Below the pieces are notes generated by a model that made no database searches, had not been told where the DNA came from, and saw nothing but the letters and a program-made list of their open reading frames with translations. A stretch of DNA of 64,000 bases from an uncultured Dysgonomonas sp. (lineage in GTDB: Bacteria; Bacteroidota; Bacteroidia; Bacteroidales; Dysgonomonadaceae), in the NCBI RefSeq assembly GCF_934668725.1, contig NZ_CAKUOF010000008.1, positions 139,485-203,484 on the forward strand. Direction: 5' to 3'. This document shows, in pieces, positions 17,829 to 26,383 of the stretch (positions within the stretch are counted from its first letter, which is position 1; every line of letters starts with the position of its first letter). The translations under genes were made by a program, and so were the position numbers.

Positions 17829-18851
17829 TTATCTGAATAATCTGATATTTCTGAATATTTTGTTTTTCTTATCGAATATACATATCTCTATCAAAAGGAG
17901 AATCAACATACACCATGCAAAGAACTGGAATTTCTCATCATACTCCGAATAAGCACTTCCTTCAACATTCTTTTTTTGAAGTTTATCTAATTCAGCCTGC
18001 AAACTCTTTAATGCATTATTAGAATTATCCGCTCTGACATACATTCCTTTTCCCGCCTGAGCAATTTGCTTACACATTTCCTCATTCAATTTGGTAACAA
18101 CAATATTGCCCTCATTGTCTTTCTTCATCTCATTGCTGGTTGCAGATACCGGTATTGGGGAACCTTCAGGTGTTCCTATACCTACTACATTAATCTGTAT
18201 ACCTGCCGATGCAGCCTGCTCTGCTAATTGTACTCCATTATCCTCATGGTCTTCTCCATCGGTTATAAGAATAATCGACTTATCTACCTCTTTATCGTTC
18301 GTAAAGCTATTCATGGCAATATTAATAGCACTTCCAATCACAGTCCCCTGAACAGGAACTAAAGAGGGATCTATATTTTCGAGAAATATTTTAGCTGACT
18401 GAATATCACTAGTCATCGGCAGTTGCACGTATGCCTCTCCGGCAAAAACTACAATTGCGACCTTATCATCTTTTCTTTCATCAATAATTCTGGTCAGTAT
18501 CTGCTTGGCTTTTGATAATCTGTCGGGATTAACATCTCTTGCCAGCATTGAATTTGATACATCGATGGCAATTACCAATTCGATTCCTTTTTTGTCGACT
18601 TTTTCTATTTTAGTTCCGAATTGAGGGCGTGCAGCTACAACTATACCAAAAACAATTACAGCAAAAATCAGCCAGAATTTCAAATACGAACGTTTTAAAG
18701 AGAGCTCGGGCATAAGTCGTTTTATCAACTTCAAATCTCCAAGTTTCTTTACAGATTTTAGTTTCTGTATATTTAACAGGATAAACCCTACTACCAAAAC
18801 AGGTAGTATAAACAACAGATACAAATATTCGGGATTAGCAAATCGAAACAT
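17829..18851 (-). CDS. batB: BatB, membrane VWA-domain protein
   Basis: The 340-residue protein has two N-terminal membrane helices (about 10-27 and 58-76), a von Willebrand A domain and a final membrane helix near 310-330 (FFAWCMLILLLIEICIF). The metal-ion site DxSxS is Asp97, Ser99 and Ser101 (AIDVSNSML), with a later TDGED. This arrangement is shared with BatA. VWA proteins of this operon are thought to form a complex with the MoxR ATPase in the inner membrane. It begins 21 bases before a dispersed hairpin repeat (18872) that separates it from batA. Confidence 0.9.
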   Translation of the reverse strand: MFRFANPEYLYLLFILPVLVVGFILLNIQKLKSVKKLGDLKLIKRLMPELSLKRSYLKFWLIFAVIVFGIVVAARPQFGTKIEKVDKKGIELVIAIDVSNSMLARDVNPDRLSKAKQILTRIIDERKDDKVAIVVFAGEAYVQLPMTSDIQSAKIFLENIDPSLVPVQGTVIGSAINIAMNSFTNDKEVDKSIILITDGEDHEDNGVQLAEQAASAGIQINVVGIGTPEGSPIPVSATSNEMKKDNEGNIVVTKLNEEMCKQIAQAGKGMYVRADNSNNALKSLQAELDKLQKKNVEGSAYSEYDEKFQFFAWCMLILLLIEICIFDKKNKIFRNIRLFR

Positions 18852-18871
18852 ATCTAAATTTTATATTCGGT

Positions 18872-18918
18872 GAGGTCTCTGACCTTTTTATTACTACTTA
18901 ATACCTATACATAACTAC
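18872..18918 (+). repeat. Dispersed hairpin repeat, copy D
   Basis: GAGGTC-TCT-GACCTT forms the hairpin, followed by TTTATTACTACTTAATACC. It lies between batA and batB inside an operon on the minus strand, directly upstream of the batB start. The distal part has drifted from the other copies. Confidence 0.6.
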
Positions 18919-18920
18919 AT

Positions 18921-19904
18921 TTAAGGAATACTACGGAATATTGTCCGGCGCAGAACAAGCTCTCCGAGCAACAGAGCGATAGCCATTAAAGCATAAGGCA
19001 GATACAACTCTTGTTTACGGGTAACTTTATTTACACTGATCAGGTATTTTTCCATTTCATCAATCTGTGTATATATATTCTTCAGACTAGCATTATCCAC
19101 TGCCCTAAAATACTCGCCACCCGTTACGGAAGCTATCTCGGAAAGTGTTTTTTCATCTATATCTACAGGCACATTTTGTATCCGTTCCCCAAAAGGTGTC
19201 ATAACGGGAGCGGGTGCAGTTCCTTGCGTTCCTACGCCAATTGTATAAACTCGTATACCATAGCTTTTAGCTAACTCTGCAGCTGTTATAGGAGCAATTT
19301 GCCCTCTGTTATTGGAACCATCGGTCAACAAAATAACTACTTTCGATTTCGATTGACTATCCTTAAGTCTGTTTACTGCATTTGCCAAACCAAGCCCAAT
19401 GGCTGTACCATCTTCAATCATTCCCGGCTTTATTTCATGTAACAAGTTAAGAAGTACCCCATGATCGGTAGTCAGAGGAGCTTGTGTAAAACTTTCTCCT
19501 GCAAAAATTACAAGACCTATTTTATCCTGTTCTCGATCGGATATAAATTCCGAAGCCACTTTCTTGGCAGCCTCTACACGATTAGGTTTTAAATCTTGTG
19601 CTAACATGGATCCTGAAACATCAAGAGCCATTACAATATCAATACCTTCCGACTTAGATGTTTCCCATGAATTACTTGCCTGAGGGCGAGCAATTACAAC
19701 GATGACCAAAGCTATTACAAGAAGTCTGATCACAAAGGGAAGATGTCTCAAATGCACTTTCCATGAAGCATGAACACCTCTAAAAGCAGCTGTTGACGAC
19801 ATCTTTATAGTCGCCTGTACTTTCCGCAATTTAAAGATGTACCACACAATAAGTGGGATCAATAATAAAAGCAAAAATAAATATCGAGGGTTTGCAAATT
19901 CCAT
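18921..19904 (-). CDS. batA: BatA, membrane VWA-domain protein
   Basis: The 327-residue protein mirrors BatB: two N-terminal membrane helices (8-24 and 57-73), a VWA domain with Asp95, Ser97 and Ser99 (ALDVSGSML) and LLTDGSNNRG, and a last helix near 300-320. It begins 15 bp after the stop of the preceding membrane-protein gene and is part of the moxR-bat operon. The Bat proteins were first linked to oxygen tolerance in Bacteroides fragilis; the molecular job is not settled. Confidence 0.9.
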   Translation of the reverse strand: MEFANPRYLFLLLLLIPLIVWYIFKLRKVQATIKMSSTAAFRGVHASWKVHLRHLPFVIRLLVIALVIVVIARPQASNSWETSKSEGIDIVMALDVSGSMLAQDLKPNRVEAAKKVASEFISDREQDKIGLVIFAGESFTQAPLTTDHGVLLNLLHEIKPGMIEDGTAIGLGLANAVNRLKDSQSKSKVVILLTDGSNNRGQIAPITAAELAKSYGIRVYTIGVGTQGTAPAPVMTPFGERIQNVPVDIDEKTLSEIASVTGGEYFRAVDNASLKNIYTQIDEMEKYLISVNKVTRKQELYLPYALMAIALLLGELVLRRTIFRSIP

Positions 19905-19918
19905 TTTGGACTTATTTT

Positions 19919-21025
19919 TTAGCTATTAGCGTTTGTTGTTCTATTTTCATTCTTGTCTTTTTCTTCTGAAAGCTTCCAATTGTCAGCCCCATCCTTATCC
20001 GATTCTCCGGATTCGTTTGCTTGACCTGAACTTAATGTCTCTACGGGCTCTTCCTTTTTAGTTTGGTTGACAAATAAATAGGCATTCACCAAGCTTAAGT
20101 CATTTTCATCCGGGAATGGTTTATATTTGGCAAACTTCACAAGATCTGAGAGTTTTAATACCTGTTGTAAGCTTTCTGTCGAAGATTCGGCAACCATTAA
20201 ATTTTTCACAACATCCAATATCTCATCAGATGTCATTTCAAAAGCATTGACACCAAAACGGTCTTCTATATATTTACGTAAAATATCGGTTACTTCTGTG
20301 AAATATTCTTTTTCTTTACCTTGTTGCCAAAGTTTCTCTACTTTCACATGATCAAGAGCATGAAGTGCTACAACGTGCGGAGGATCAACAACCACGGGTT
20401 TGAAGTAATATCCTTTTTTCTTCTTTTGAATATACATATATATTCCAACTCCGATTGCGGCAAGAATAAGCAAAATAAATAAGCCTATAAGTATATAATA
20501 TATATAGTCTTGCCATACAAAAGGAGGTGTTTGAATATTCTTTATATCAAAAACACCCAGCTTATCAAACTCAATAGAATCTGTTTGCTGTGTATTTAAT
20601 TGCTCCAGGTAATTCAATGTAGCTTCTGATAAAACAGGAGAGACAACCTTCAACCCAAAACCGTTTGACTCTATAGTATCTGTACCGTCCAACACAGGTA
20701 GGTATGGTATATGGTACAAGGCAGAATCGAACGAAGTAACTATATACTTTTGAGTTATGGTCATTACCTCATGAGCATATACGGTATCGGGCTTAGGCAT
20801 AGCGAGTACCTCTACCCCGCTTACCAAAGTATCACCATAAGCAGGAAATACTAATTGCCTACCCTTGGGAGCAATCACCTCCAGACTAATAGTGGCTTGT
20901 TGCCCTATCGCTATTTCATAAGGCTGTACAGTAGCTTTTGCGGTCGATCGTTGAGCGAAAGCAGAAAACTGTATAGAAATACAACTTAATAGAATAGTTA
21001 GTATTAATATTTTTTTACTTAACAT
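19919..21025 (-). CDS. Bat operon membrane protein with BatD-like plan
   Basis: The 368-residue product has a signal peptide (FSAFAQ), a short periplasmic beta-domain, one membrane helix (173-199) and a cytoplasmic helical region. That region contains HALDHVKVEKLWQQGKEKEYFTEV and YIEDRFGVNAFEMTSDEIL. The cytoplasmic block resembles the DUF4381/BatD-tail type. The C-terminal 40 residues are charged and probably disordered. In other Bacteroidetes a similar gene sits between the DUF58 gene and batA. I chose the ATG at 21025; a GTG four codons upstream is possible. Confidence 0.7.
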   Translation of the reverse strand: MLSKKILILTILLSCISIQFSAFAQRSTAKATVQPYEIAIGQQATISLEVIAPKGRQLVFPAYGDTLVSGVEVLAMPKPDTVYAHEVMTITQKYIVTSFDSALYHIPYLPVLDGTDTIESNGFGLKVVSPVLSEATLNYLEQLNTQQTDSIEFDKLGVFDIKNIQTPPFVWQDYIYYILIGLFILLILAAIGVGIYMYIQKKKKGYYFKPVVVDPPHVVALHALDHVKVEKLWQQGKEKEYFTEVTDILRKYIEDRFGVNAFEMTSDEILDVVKNLMVAESSTESLQQVLKLSDLVKFAKYKPFPDENDLSLVNAYLFVNQTKKEEPVETLSSGQANESGESDKDGADNWKLSEEKDKNENRTTNANS

Positions 21026-21043
21026 AAATATTCTCACATATTT

Positions 21044-21085
21044 AAGGTCTAAAGACCTATTTGTAACCTTGATAAGTATAAAAAA
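21044..21085 (+). repeat. Dispersed hairpin repeat, copy E
   Basis: AAGGTCT-AA-AGACCT is the hairpin, followed by ATTTGTAACCTTGATAAGTATAA, which matches the ATTTATTGCTTTGGTAAGCATAA of copy B with several changes. It lies just upstream of the minus-strand Bat membrane gene. Confidence 0.6.
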
Positions 21086-21205
21086 ATTGGCAAGCAGGCG
21101 TACTAATACACAAGGCTTGTAAATCCGTAAATCATTGAATACTTAATTATTTCTTAATATGATCCTGACTCTTCAGTGTTATAGATAAACCTCAAAAAGA
21201 ACTTA

Positions 21206-22084
21206 TCATCTCATATAATTTCGTTTCTGAAATAGAGCTAAAAGACCCTTTACGTAATCCTGATCGGTACTCATCGATACATTATCAACTCTGCTCTTTG
21301 TAAAAGATTGCTGTACTTCAAACAGTAATTTCTGATAATGTCGGCTGTAACGCTCTCGAACTTTTTTCGATGATGTATCTATCCAGGTTTCTTCCTGAGT
21401 TTCGGCATCCACCATTTTCATTAAACCTACTGATGGCAATTCAACCTCCAACTTATCATAGATCTGCAAAGCAACCAAATCATGTTTACGATTGGCTATC
21501 GTCAAAGCATTTTGATAGTCATATACATCCAAAAAGTCTGAAATAAGAAAAGCTGTACATCTCTTTTTTATAGCATTAGTCAAGAACTTTAATGCCATAG
21601 TCAAGTCTGTTTGAGTCTGTGTCGGCTGAAAATCGAGAAGTTCGCGGATAATATATAAAATGTGCTTCTTCCCCTTTTTAGGAGGTATAAACTTTTCAAT
21701 CTTATTCGTAAAGAATATTACGCCGATCTTATCATTATTCTGGATGGCCGAAAAAGATAAAGTAGCCGCTATTTCGGTGACAATATCACGCTTAGTTGCA
21801 TTTTGAGTTCCAAAGTCAAGACTTCCCGAAACATCAATAAGCAACATAACAGTCATTTCGCGCTCTTCTTCAAAAATCTTGATAAAAGGCTTATTATATC
21901 TGGCAGTCACATTCCAATCAATATCGCGAATATCATCTCCATAATTATATTCCCTCACTTCCGAGAAAGCCATCCCCCTGCCTTTAAAAGCAGAGTGATA
22001 CTGCCCTGCAAAAATATTGCGAGACAATCCCCGGGTTTTGATTTCTATCTGACGTACTTTTTTTAGTAATTCACTTGTTTCCAT
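21206..22084 (-). CDS. DUF58-domain protein of the MoxR-Bat operon
   Basis: The 292-residue soluble protein carries the DUF58 signature GRGMAFSEVREYNYGDDIRDIDWN near residues 34-57. A VWA-like core with LLIDVSGSLDFGT near 81 follows. It normally acts beside MoxR ATPases, perhaps as adaptor to the membrane VWA proteins. It starts 84 bp after moxR and precedes the Bat membrane gene. No membrane segment is seen. Confidence 0.88.
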   Translation of the reverse strand: METSELLKKVRQIEIKTRGLSRNIFAGQYHSAFKGRGMAFSEVREYNYGDDIRDIDWNVTARYNKPFIKIFEEEREMTVMLLIDVSGSLDFGTQNATKRDIVTEIAATLSFSAIQNNDKIGVIFFTNKIEKFIPPKKGKKHILYIIRELLDFQPTQTQTDLTMALKFLTNAIKKRCTAFLISDFLDVYDYQNALTIANRKHDLVALQIYDKLEVELPSVGLMKMVDAETQEETWIDTSSKKVRERYSRHYQKLLFEVQQSFTKSRVDNVSMSTDQDYVKGLLALFQKRNYMR

Positions 22085-22168
22085 AATTGTTCAGTTATCA
22101 TCGCTCTTCTATTAATCGGGTAACGACCCATTATTTGATGACGGTTAACTATTTTACAGTTAACTGAT

Positions 22169-23161
22169 TTATGGAACTTCAATTTTATTTAGAATTTCAC
22201 TAATTATTTCATCTGAAGTTGTATTACTAGCTTCTGCTTCGTAAGTAAGTCCAATACGGTGACGTAATACATCGTGGGCTACAGCTCTAACATCTTCGGG
22301 AATAACGTATCCTCTACGTTTAATAAATGCATAGGCTCTTGCAGCTAAAGCTAAACTGATAGAAGCACGTGGTGAAGCTCCAAAAGCAATCATATTCTTT
22401 AAAGAAGACAAACCATTATCGGCAGGGAAACGTGTAGCGAAAACAATATCTACAATGTATTTTTCTATCTTTTCATCCAGATATACATCCTTCACAACTT
22501 TACGGGCTTCCAGTATTTCATCAGCTTTCAATACAGGTTTTACCTCTTCGTAAGCATCGTTGATATTTTGACGAAGAATTAGTTTTTCTTCTTCTTTCTT
22601 TGGGTAATTAATTACCACCTTCAACATAAAACGGTCAACCTGAGCCTCAGGCAATGGATATGTACCTTCTTGCTCTATCGGGTTTTGGGTAGCCATTACA
22701 AGGAATGGTTTGGGCAATTTCAATGTAGTTTCGCCAATAGTTACCTGACGTTCCTGCATAGCCTCCAATAAGGCACTTTGTACTTTAGCAGGAGCACGGT
22801 TAATCTCATCCGCCAATACGAAGTTGGCAAATACAGGTCCTTTTTTAATCAGAAACTCTTCGTTTTTCTGACTGTATATCATTGTACCGACAACATCGGC
22901 AGGCAACAAGTCGGGGGTAAACTGTATACGGTGATAATCGGCTTCAACAAGTGATGCCAATGTTTTTATAGCGAGTGTTTTTGCCAACCCCGGTACACCT
23001 TCCAGCAATATGTGACCGTCAGACAATAATCCAATCAATAGTGATTCGACCAAATGCTTTTGCCCGACTATCACTTTGTCCATACCCATCATTATCATAT
23101 TAACGAACGCACTCTTACTTTCTATGCGTTCATTTAATTCGCGAATATCAACTTGAGCCAT
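22169..23161 (-). CDS. moxR: MoxR-family AAA+ ATPase
   Basis: The 330-residue cytoplasmic ATPase has Walker A GVPGLAKT (55-62), Walker B VLADEIN near 115-121, a sensor-1 Asn in ATQNP and an arginine-rich AAA lid. MoxR ATPases are thought to be chaperones that help VWA-domain proteins mature. It is the first gene of the nine-gene minus-strand operon ending with batE. The promoter lies in the 483-base gap shared with pgk. Confidence 0.93.
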   Translation of the reverse strand: MAQVDIRELNERIESKSAFVNMIMMGMDKVIVGQKHLVESLLIGLLSDGHILLEGVPGLAKTLAIKTLASLVEADYHRIQFTPDLLPADVVGTMIYSQKNEEFLIKKGPVFANFVLADEINRAPAKVQSALLEAMQERQVTIGETTLKLPKPFLVMATQNPIEQEGTYPLPEAQVDRFMLKVVINYPKKEEEKLILRQNINDAYEEVKPVLKADEILEARKVVKDVYLDEKIEKYIVDIVFATRFPADNGLSSLKNMIAFGASPRASISLALAARAYAFIKRRGYVIPEDVRAVAHDVLRHRIGLTYEAEASNTTSDEIISEILNKIEVP

Positions 23162-23644
23162 AAGTAGAAATATTATATTGTTTATTTTTATATTTTCGTT
23201 AAAAGCGTGACAAATTTATAAATGTTAAATGTCAGAATGAATATTTTGTCGTTAAAAAAGATTAAGCTATCCACTACAATTTCTAAATCCATCTTAAAGT
23301 TTCCAAATCACCTGTAAATGTGCCTTTTCAAGCATCATCAGACCATCCAAAGATACCCATCATTATCTGCTAAAGCAATCTCCAAAAGAAAAAATTCTCT
23401 CTTGGCAAATGAAAGATCTTACAACGTAAAATCAAATAATCGCATCCATGATTGAGCGTAAAAATACTCAATTAATCCAATTATAAGTATATAATCATTC
23501 CTCTTTTAATTTTATTCCACGTTTTTGTAATAGAACAAAAAATATCTTCAAACATAATTTTGTATATTTGTGTCGCTTTGAATATATATTTTTCGAAGAG
23601 AAGCTTTAACAATAAGAACTAAATATATTTAATTACAAACAGTT
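23162..23644. other. Divergent intergenic region moxR / pgk
   Basis: This 483-base AT-rich gap separates divergent moxR and pgk. A minus-strand box TAAATTTG at 23211-23218 may serve moxR, and TATATTTG at 23563-23570 may serve pgk. No open frame, tRNA or clear hairpin was found in the middle. Confidence 0.5.
23563..23570 (+). promoter_or_regulatory. -7 promoter box of pgk
   Basis: TATATTTG fits TAnnTTTG exactly, 75 bases before the pgk ATG. No clear -33 partner was seen. Confidence 0.5.
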
Positions 23645-24907
23645 ATGATAACAATTGACAAATTCAACTTTGCCGGTAAAAAGGTATTTGTGAGGGTTGA
23701 CTTTAATGTGCCTCTTGATGCTAACTTCAACATTACAGATGACACACGTATCCGTGCGGCTCTTCCTACTTTGAAAAAAATTCTTGCTGAAGGAGGTAGC
23801 CCTATTATTGCATCTCACTTAGGTCGTCCTAAAGGAGTTGAAGACAAATATTCTTTAAAACACATTCTTGGACATGTATCTAAACTTTTAGGTATAGATG
23901 TTCAGTTTGCAAATGACTGTGCAGGGGAAGAAGCCGCTATGAAAGCTGCTGCTTTACAACCGGGAGAAGCTCTTTTGTTAGAAAATCTTCGTTTCTATGC
24001 TGAAGAAGAAGGTAAGCCCAGAGGTTTAGCTGATGATGCTTCAGATGAAGAAAAAGCTGCTGCAAAAAAAGCAATTAAAGAAAAACAAAAAGATTTTACT
24101 AAAACTTTAGCTTCTTATGCCGATGTTTATGTAAATGATGCGTTTGGTACTGCTCACCGCGCTCATGCTTCTACAGCATTGATCGCTGATTATTTTGATG
24201 CAGAACACAAACTATTCGGATATCTGATGCAAAAAGAAATTGATGCTGTAGATAAGATCATGCTAGATCCTGCACGTCCGTTTACTGCAATTATCGGAGG
24301 TTCTAAGGTTTCTTCTAAAATTGATATTATCGAAAACCTTCTTTCGAAAGTAGACAACCTAATCATCGGTGGTGGTATGGCATTTACATTCGAGAAAGCT
24401 AAAGGTGGAAAAATTGGTAACTCTCTTTGTGAAGATGATAAACTGGAGTTGGCTAAAGAAATCATGGCTAAAGCCAAAGCTAACAACGTAAATATAATAC
24501 TTTCCAGCGACGCTAAATTAGGTGATAAATTTGCGAATGATGCAAATACTCAATTTGCAGATGCCAATGCAATTCCTGACGGATGGTCTGGTTTCGATAT
24601 TGGTCCTAAAGGAGAAGCTGAGTTTTCGGAAGTTATCAAAAACTCTAAAACTATTCTTTGGAATGGTCCTGTAGGGGTATTTGAATTCGACAATTTTGCT
24701 CATGGTTCAGAAGTCGTTGCCAAAGCTATCGCCGAAGCGACTAAACACGGCGCTTTCTCTCTTGTTGGAGGCGGTGACTCTGTTGCATGTGTAAACAAAT
24801 TTGGTCTTGCAGATCAAGTTTCTTATGTATCAACCGGTGGTGGTGCATTACTTGAGTTCATTGAAGGTAAAGTTCTTCCCGGAATCAAAGCAATAAGAGG
24901 ATATTAA
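23645..24907 (+). CDS. pgk: Phosphoglycerate kinase
   Basis: The 420-residue enzyme converts 1,3-bisphosphoglycerate and ADP to 3-phosphoglycerate and ATP in glycolysis. RVDFNVPLD (17-25), the SHLGRPKG substrate loop, IIGGSKVSSK and the C-terminal GGGDSVACVNKFG nucleotide loop are all present. The length is slightly above the usual 390-400 because of a charged insertion near residues 130-155 (DEEKAAAKKAIKEKQKDF), common in Bacteroidetes. Codons are better suited to high expression than in the neighbours. Confidence 0.97.
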   Translation: MITIDKFNFAGKKVFVRVDFNVPLDANFNITDDTRIRAALPTLKKILAEGGSPIIASHLGRPKGVEDKYSLKHILGHVSKLLGIDVQFANDCAGEEAAMKAAALQPGEALLLENLRFYAEEEGKPRGLADDASDEEKAAAKKAIKEKQKDFTKTLASYADVYVNDAFGTAHRAHASTALIADYFDAEHKLFGYLMQKEIDAVDKIMLDPARPFTAIIGGSKVSSKIDIIENLLSKVDNLIIGGGMAFTFEKAKGGKIGNSLCEDDKLELAKEIMAKAKANNVNIILSSDAKLGDKFANDANTQFADANAIPDGWSGFDIGPKGEAEFSEVIKNSKTILWNGPVGVFEFDNFAHGSEVVAKAIAEATKHGAFSLVGGGDSVACVNKFGLADQVSYVSTGGGALLEFIEGKVLPGIKAIRGY

Positions 24908-24914
24908 TCCAAGC

Positions 24915-24980
24915 TTAACTCTAAAATAGAAAAAGAGCCTGTTCCAGCTGGAACAGGCTCTTTTTCTATTTTAGAGTTAA
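24915..24980 (+). terminator. Very long perfect palindromic terminator of pgk
   Basis: The 66 bases form a perfect inverted repeat with no mismatch, a 33-bp stem centred on CCAGCTGG. It contains GAGCCTGTTC and is flanked inside by A- and T-runs. It lies 7 bases after the pgk stop. An inner hairpin with a T-run would already end transcription. Confidence 0.9.
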
Positions 24981-25018
24981 ATGTCCTATTTTTACAAGTA
25001 CCGAAACAAATTATCGTT

Positions 25019-25026
25019 TACCTTTG
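25019..25026 (+). promoter_or_regulatory. -7 promoter box of the AraC-family gene
   Basis: TACCTTTG matches TAnnTTTG exactly, 31 bases before the TTG start at 25057. Confidence 0.5.
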
Positions 25027-25056
25027 ATCCTTGGTAATCATCTCATTTAATCTATC

Positions 25057-25860
25057 TTGGAAACTTTCAATATAATATATCCATCGCCTGCACTTACACC
25101 CTATATCAGGTATTATTGGTTATTGAAAGTAAATACTATTTCCCAAATATCAGAAACAAGTATTCCCGTTGGTTGCATCAGTCTTATTTTTCATCGAGGT
25201 AGTAGAATGTTTTCCGAAACATCCAACGAATTACAACCTCAGTCATTTGTAGGTGGGTTATCTACCGGATTTACAGAATTGACTTCAACAGGAAATGTAG
25301 ATATGATTGTTGTTGTATTTCAACCCTTCGGAGCAAGAGCCTTTTTCAATATACCGATGAGTGAATTTTTCAACAATTGTATTTCCATTGATGACATTGG
25401 AAACAATTCACTTAAAGAACTGGCAAACCAAATTGAATATATCCCTGATAGTTTGTCATCTATAAAACTTATAGAAGAATATTTTATTCAGCAGTTAAGC
25501 TCTTTTGATAATTATAACCATAAGAGAATGACAGCTACAATCCAGATCATCAATAGTAACCCCCAAATAGATATAACATCGCTATCGGAAGCAGCTTGTC
25601 TCAGCTATAAACAATTCACCCGTATATTTACCGAATATATAGGAGCAAGACCTAAAGAATTTACACGGATTATTCGTTTTCAACGAGCACTATATATCTT
25701 ACAAAACAACCCTAAAATCTCTCTTACGCACTTGGCTTTTGAATGTGGCTACTTTGATCAGCCCCATCTGATAAAAGAATTCAAAATTTTCTCAGGTTGT
25801 ACCCCAACTCAATTTATTTCAGCTTGTTCTCCTTACTCCGATTATTTCTCAACCCTTTAA
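25057..25860 (+). CDS. AraC-family transcriptional regulator with DUF6597-like N-terminus
   Basis: The 267-residue protein has an N-terminal sensing domain (YPSPALTPYIRYYWLLK, then IPVGCISLIFHRG). A double helix-turn-helix AraC domain occupies about 165-260, including LSEAACLSYKQFTRIFTEYIGARPKEF and LAFECGYFDQPHLIKEF. The only possible start near the domain boundary is a TTG at 25057, with an in-frame TAA just upstream, so a TTG start is required. It lies before a VOC-family gene that has its own promoter and may be its target; that is inference. Confidence 0.85.
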   Translation: METFNIIYPSPALTPYIRYYWLLKVNTISQISETSIPVGCISLIFHRGSRMFSETSNELQPQSFVGGLSTGFTELTSTGNVDMIVVVFQPFGARAFFNIPMSEFFNNCISIDDIGNNSLKELANQIEYIPDSLSSIKLIEEYFIQQLSSFDNYNHKRMTATIQIINSNPQIDITSLSEAACLSYKQFTRIFTEYIGARPKEFTRIIRFQRALYILQNNPKISLTHLAFECGYFDQPHLIKEFKIFSGCTPTQFISACSPYSDYFSTL

Positions 25861-25901
25861 TAAATGTCTTTTTTCTCCAAGATTACCGGACTCTACAATT
25901 C

Positions 25902-25909
25902 TACCTTTG
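25902..25909 (+). promoter_or_regulatory. -7 promoter box of the VOC gene
   Basis: TACCTTTG matches TAnnTTTG exactly and is the same 8-mer as the box before the AraC gene, 48 bases before the VOC start. Confidence 0.5.
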
Positions 25910-25956
25910 TAAAGTCAAACAAAGAGGCTTAGGTCTCTACTTTAAAACCAGATTTT

Positions 25957-26325
25957 ATGAAAAAATTAGTTGCATTTTTTGAGATTCCGGCTATCAATTT
26001 AAACAGAGCAGTTGAGTTCTACCAATCAGTCTTAAATACTAAATTATCTGTTCATGATTGGGGGCAGGAGAAAATGGCATTCTTTCCCGAAGAGAATGGA
26101 GTATGTCCCGGTGCGATTTCATGGTCACCGAACTTTAAACCTTCAAAAGACGGTATCCTCATTAGTTTAAACTGCGAGAGCATTGAAAAATCACTCATTC
26201 TTGTTGAGACAAACGGAGGTAAAATAGTAACACCAAAAACTAAGATTGAGGCTGAAAACAGAGGTTATTTTTCTGTTTGCACCGATTCGGAAGGAAACAG
26301 TATCGGATTGTATTCTGATCACTAG
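25957..26325 (+). CDS. VOC (glyoxalase/bleomycin-resistance fold) protein
   Basis: The 122-residue protein has the paired beta-alpha-beta-beta-beta units of the vicinal oxygen chelate fold. FFEIPAINLNRAVEFYQSVL opens it, and GYFSVCTDSEGNSIGLYS closes it with the usual metal-ligand Glu position. Many members are small stand-alone enzymes of unknown substrate. It follows an AraC regulator, which may control it. Confidence 0.85.
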   Translation: MKKLVAFFEIPAINLNRAVEFYQSVLNTKLSVHDWGQEKMAFFPEENGVCPGAISWSPNFKPSKDGILISLNCESIEKSLILVETNGGKIVTPKTKIEAENRGYFSVCTDSEGNSIGLYSDH

Positions 26326-26332
26326 AAACAAA

Positions 26333-26362
26333 AATAGTCAGCATCTAATAATGCTGACTATT
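26333..26362. terminator. Terminator between convergent VOC and SGNH-like genes
   Basis: AATAGTCAGCAT (26333-26344) pairs perfectly with ATGCTGACTATT (26351-26362) with a six-base loop. It lies just after the VOC stop and 21 bases from the stop of the minus-strand gene. Confidence 0.8.
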
Positions 26363-26383
26363 GATATAATCGGTTTTAATTAG

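Noticed and set aside
22085..22168. Gap between moxR and DUF58 with GGGT-AACGA-CCC and GTTAACT/AGTTAAC hairpins as another dispersed repeat copy
   Set aside because: The shape is similar, but the conserved CTTTGGTAAG segment cannot be aligned with confidence.
23162..23644. Possible small RNA or tRNA in the moxR-pgk gap
   Set aside because: No cloverleaf, terminator-like hairpin or conserved motif was found; only possible promoter boxes are supported.
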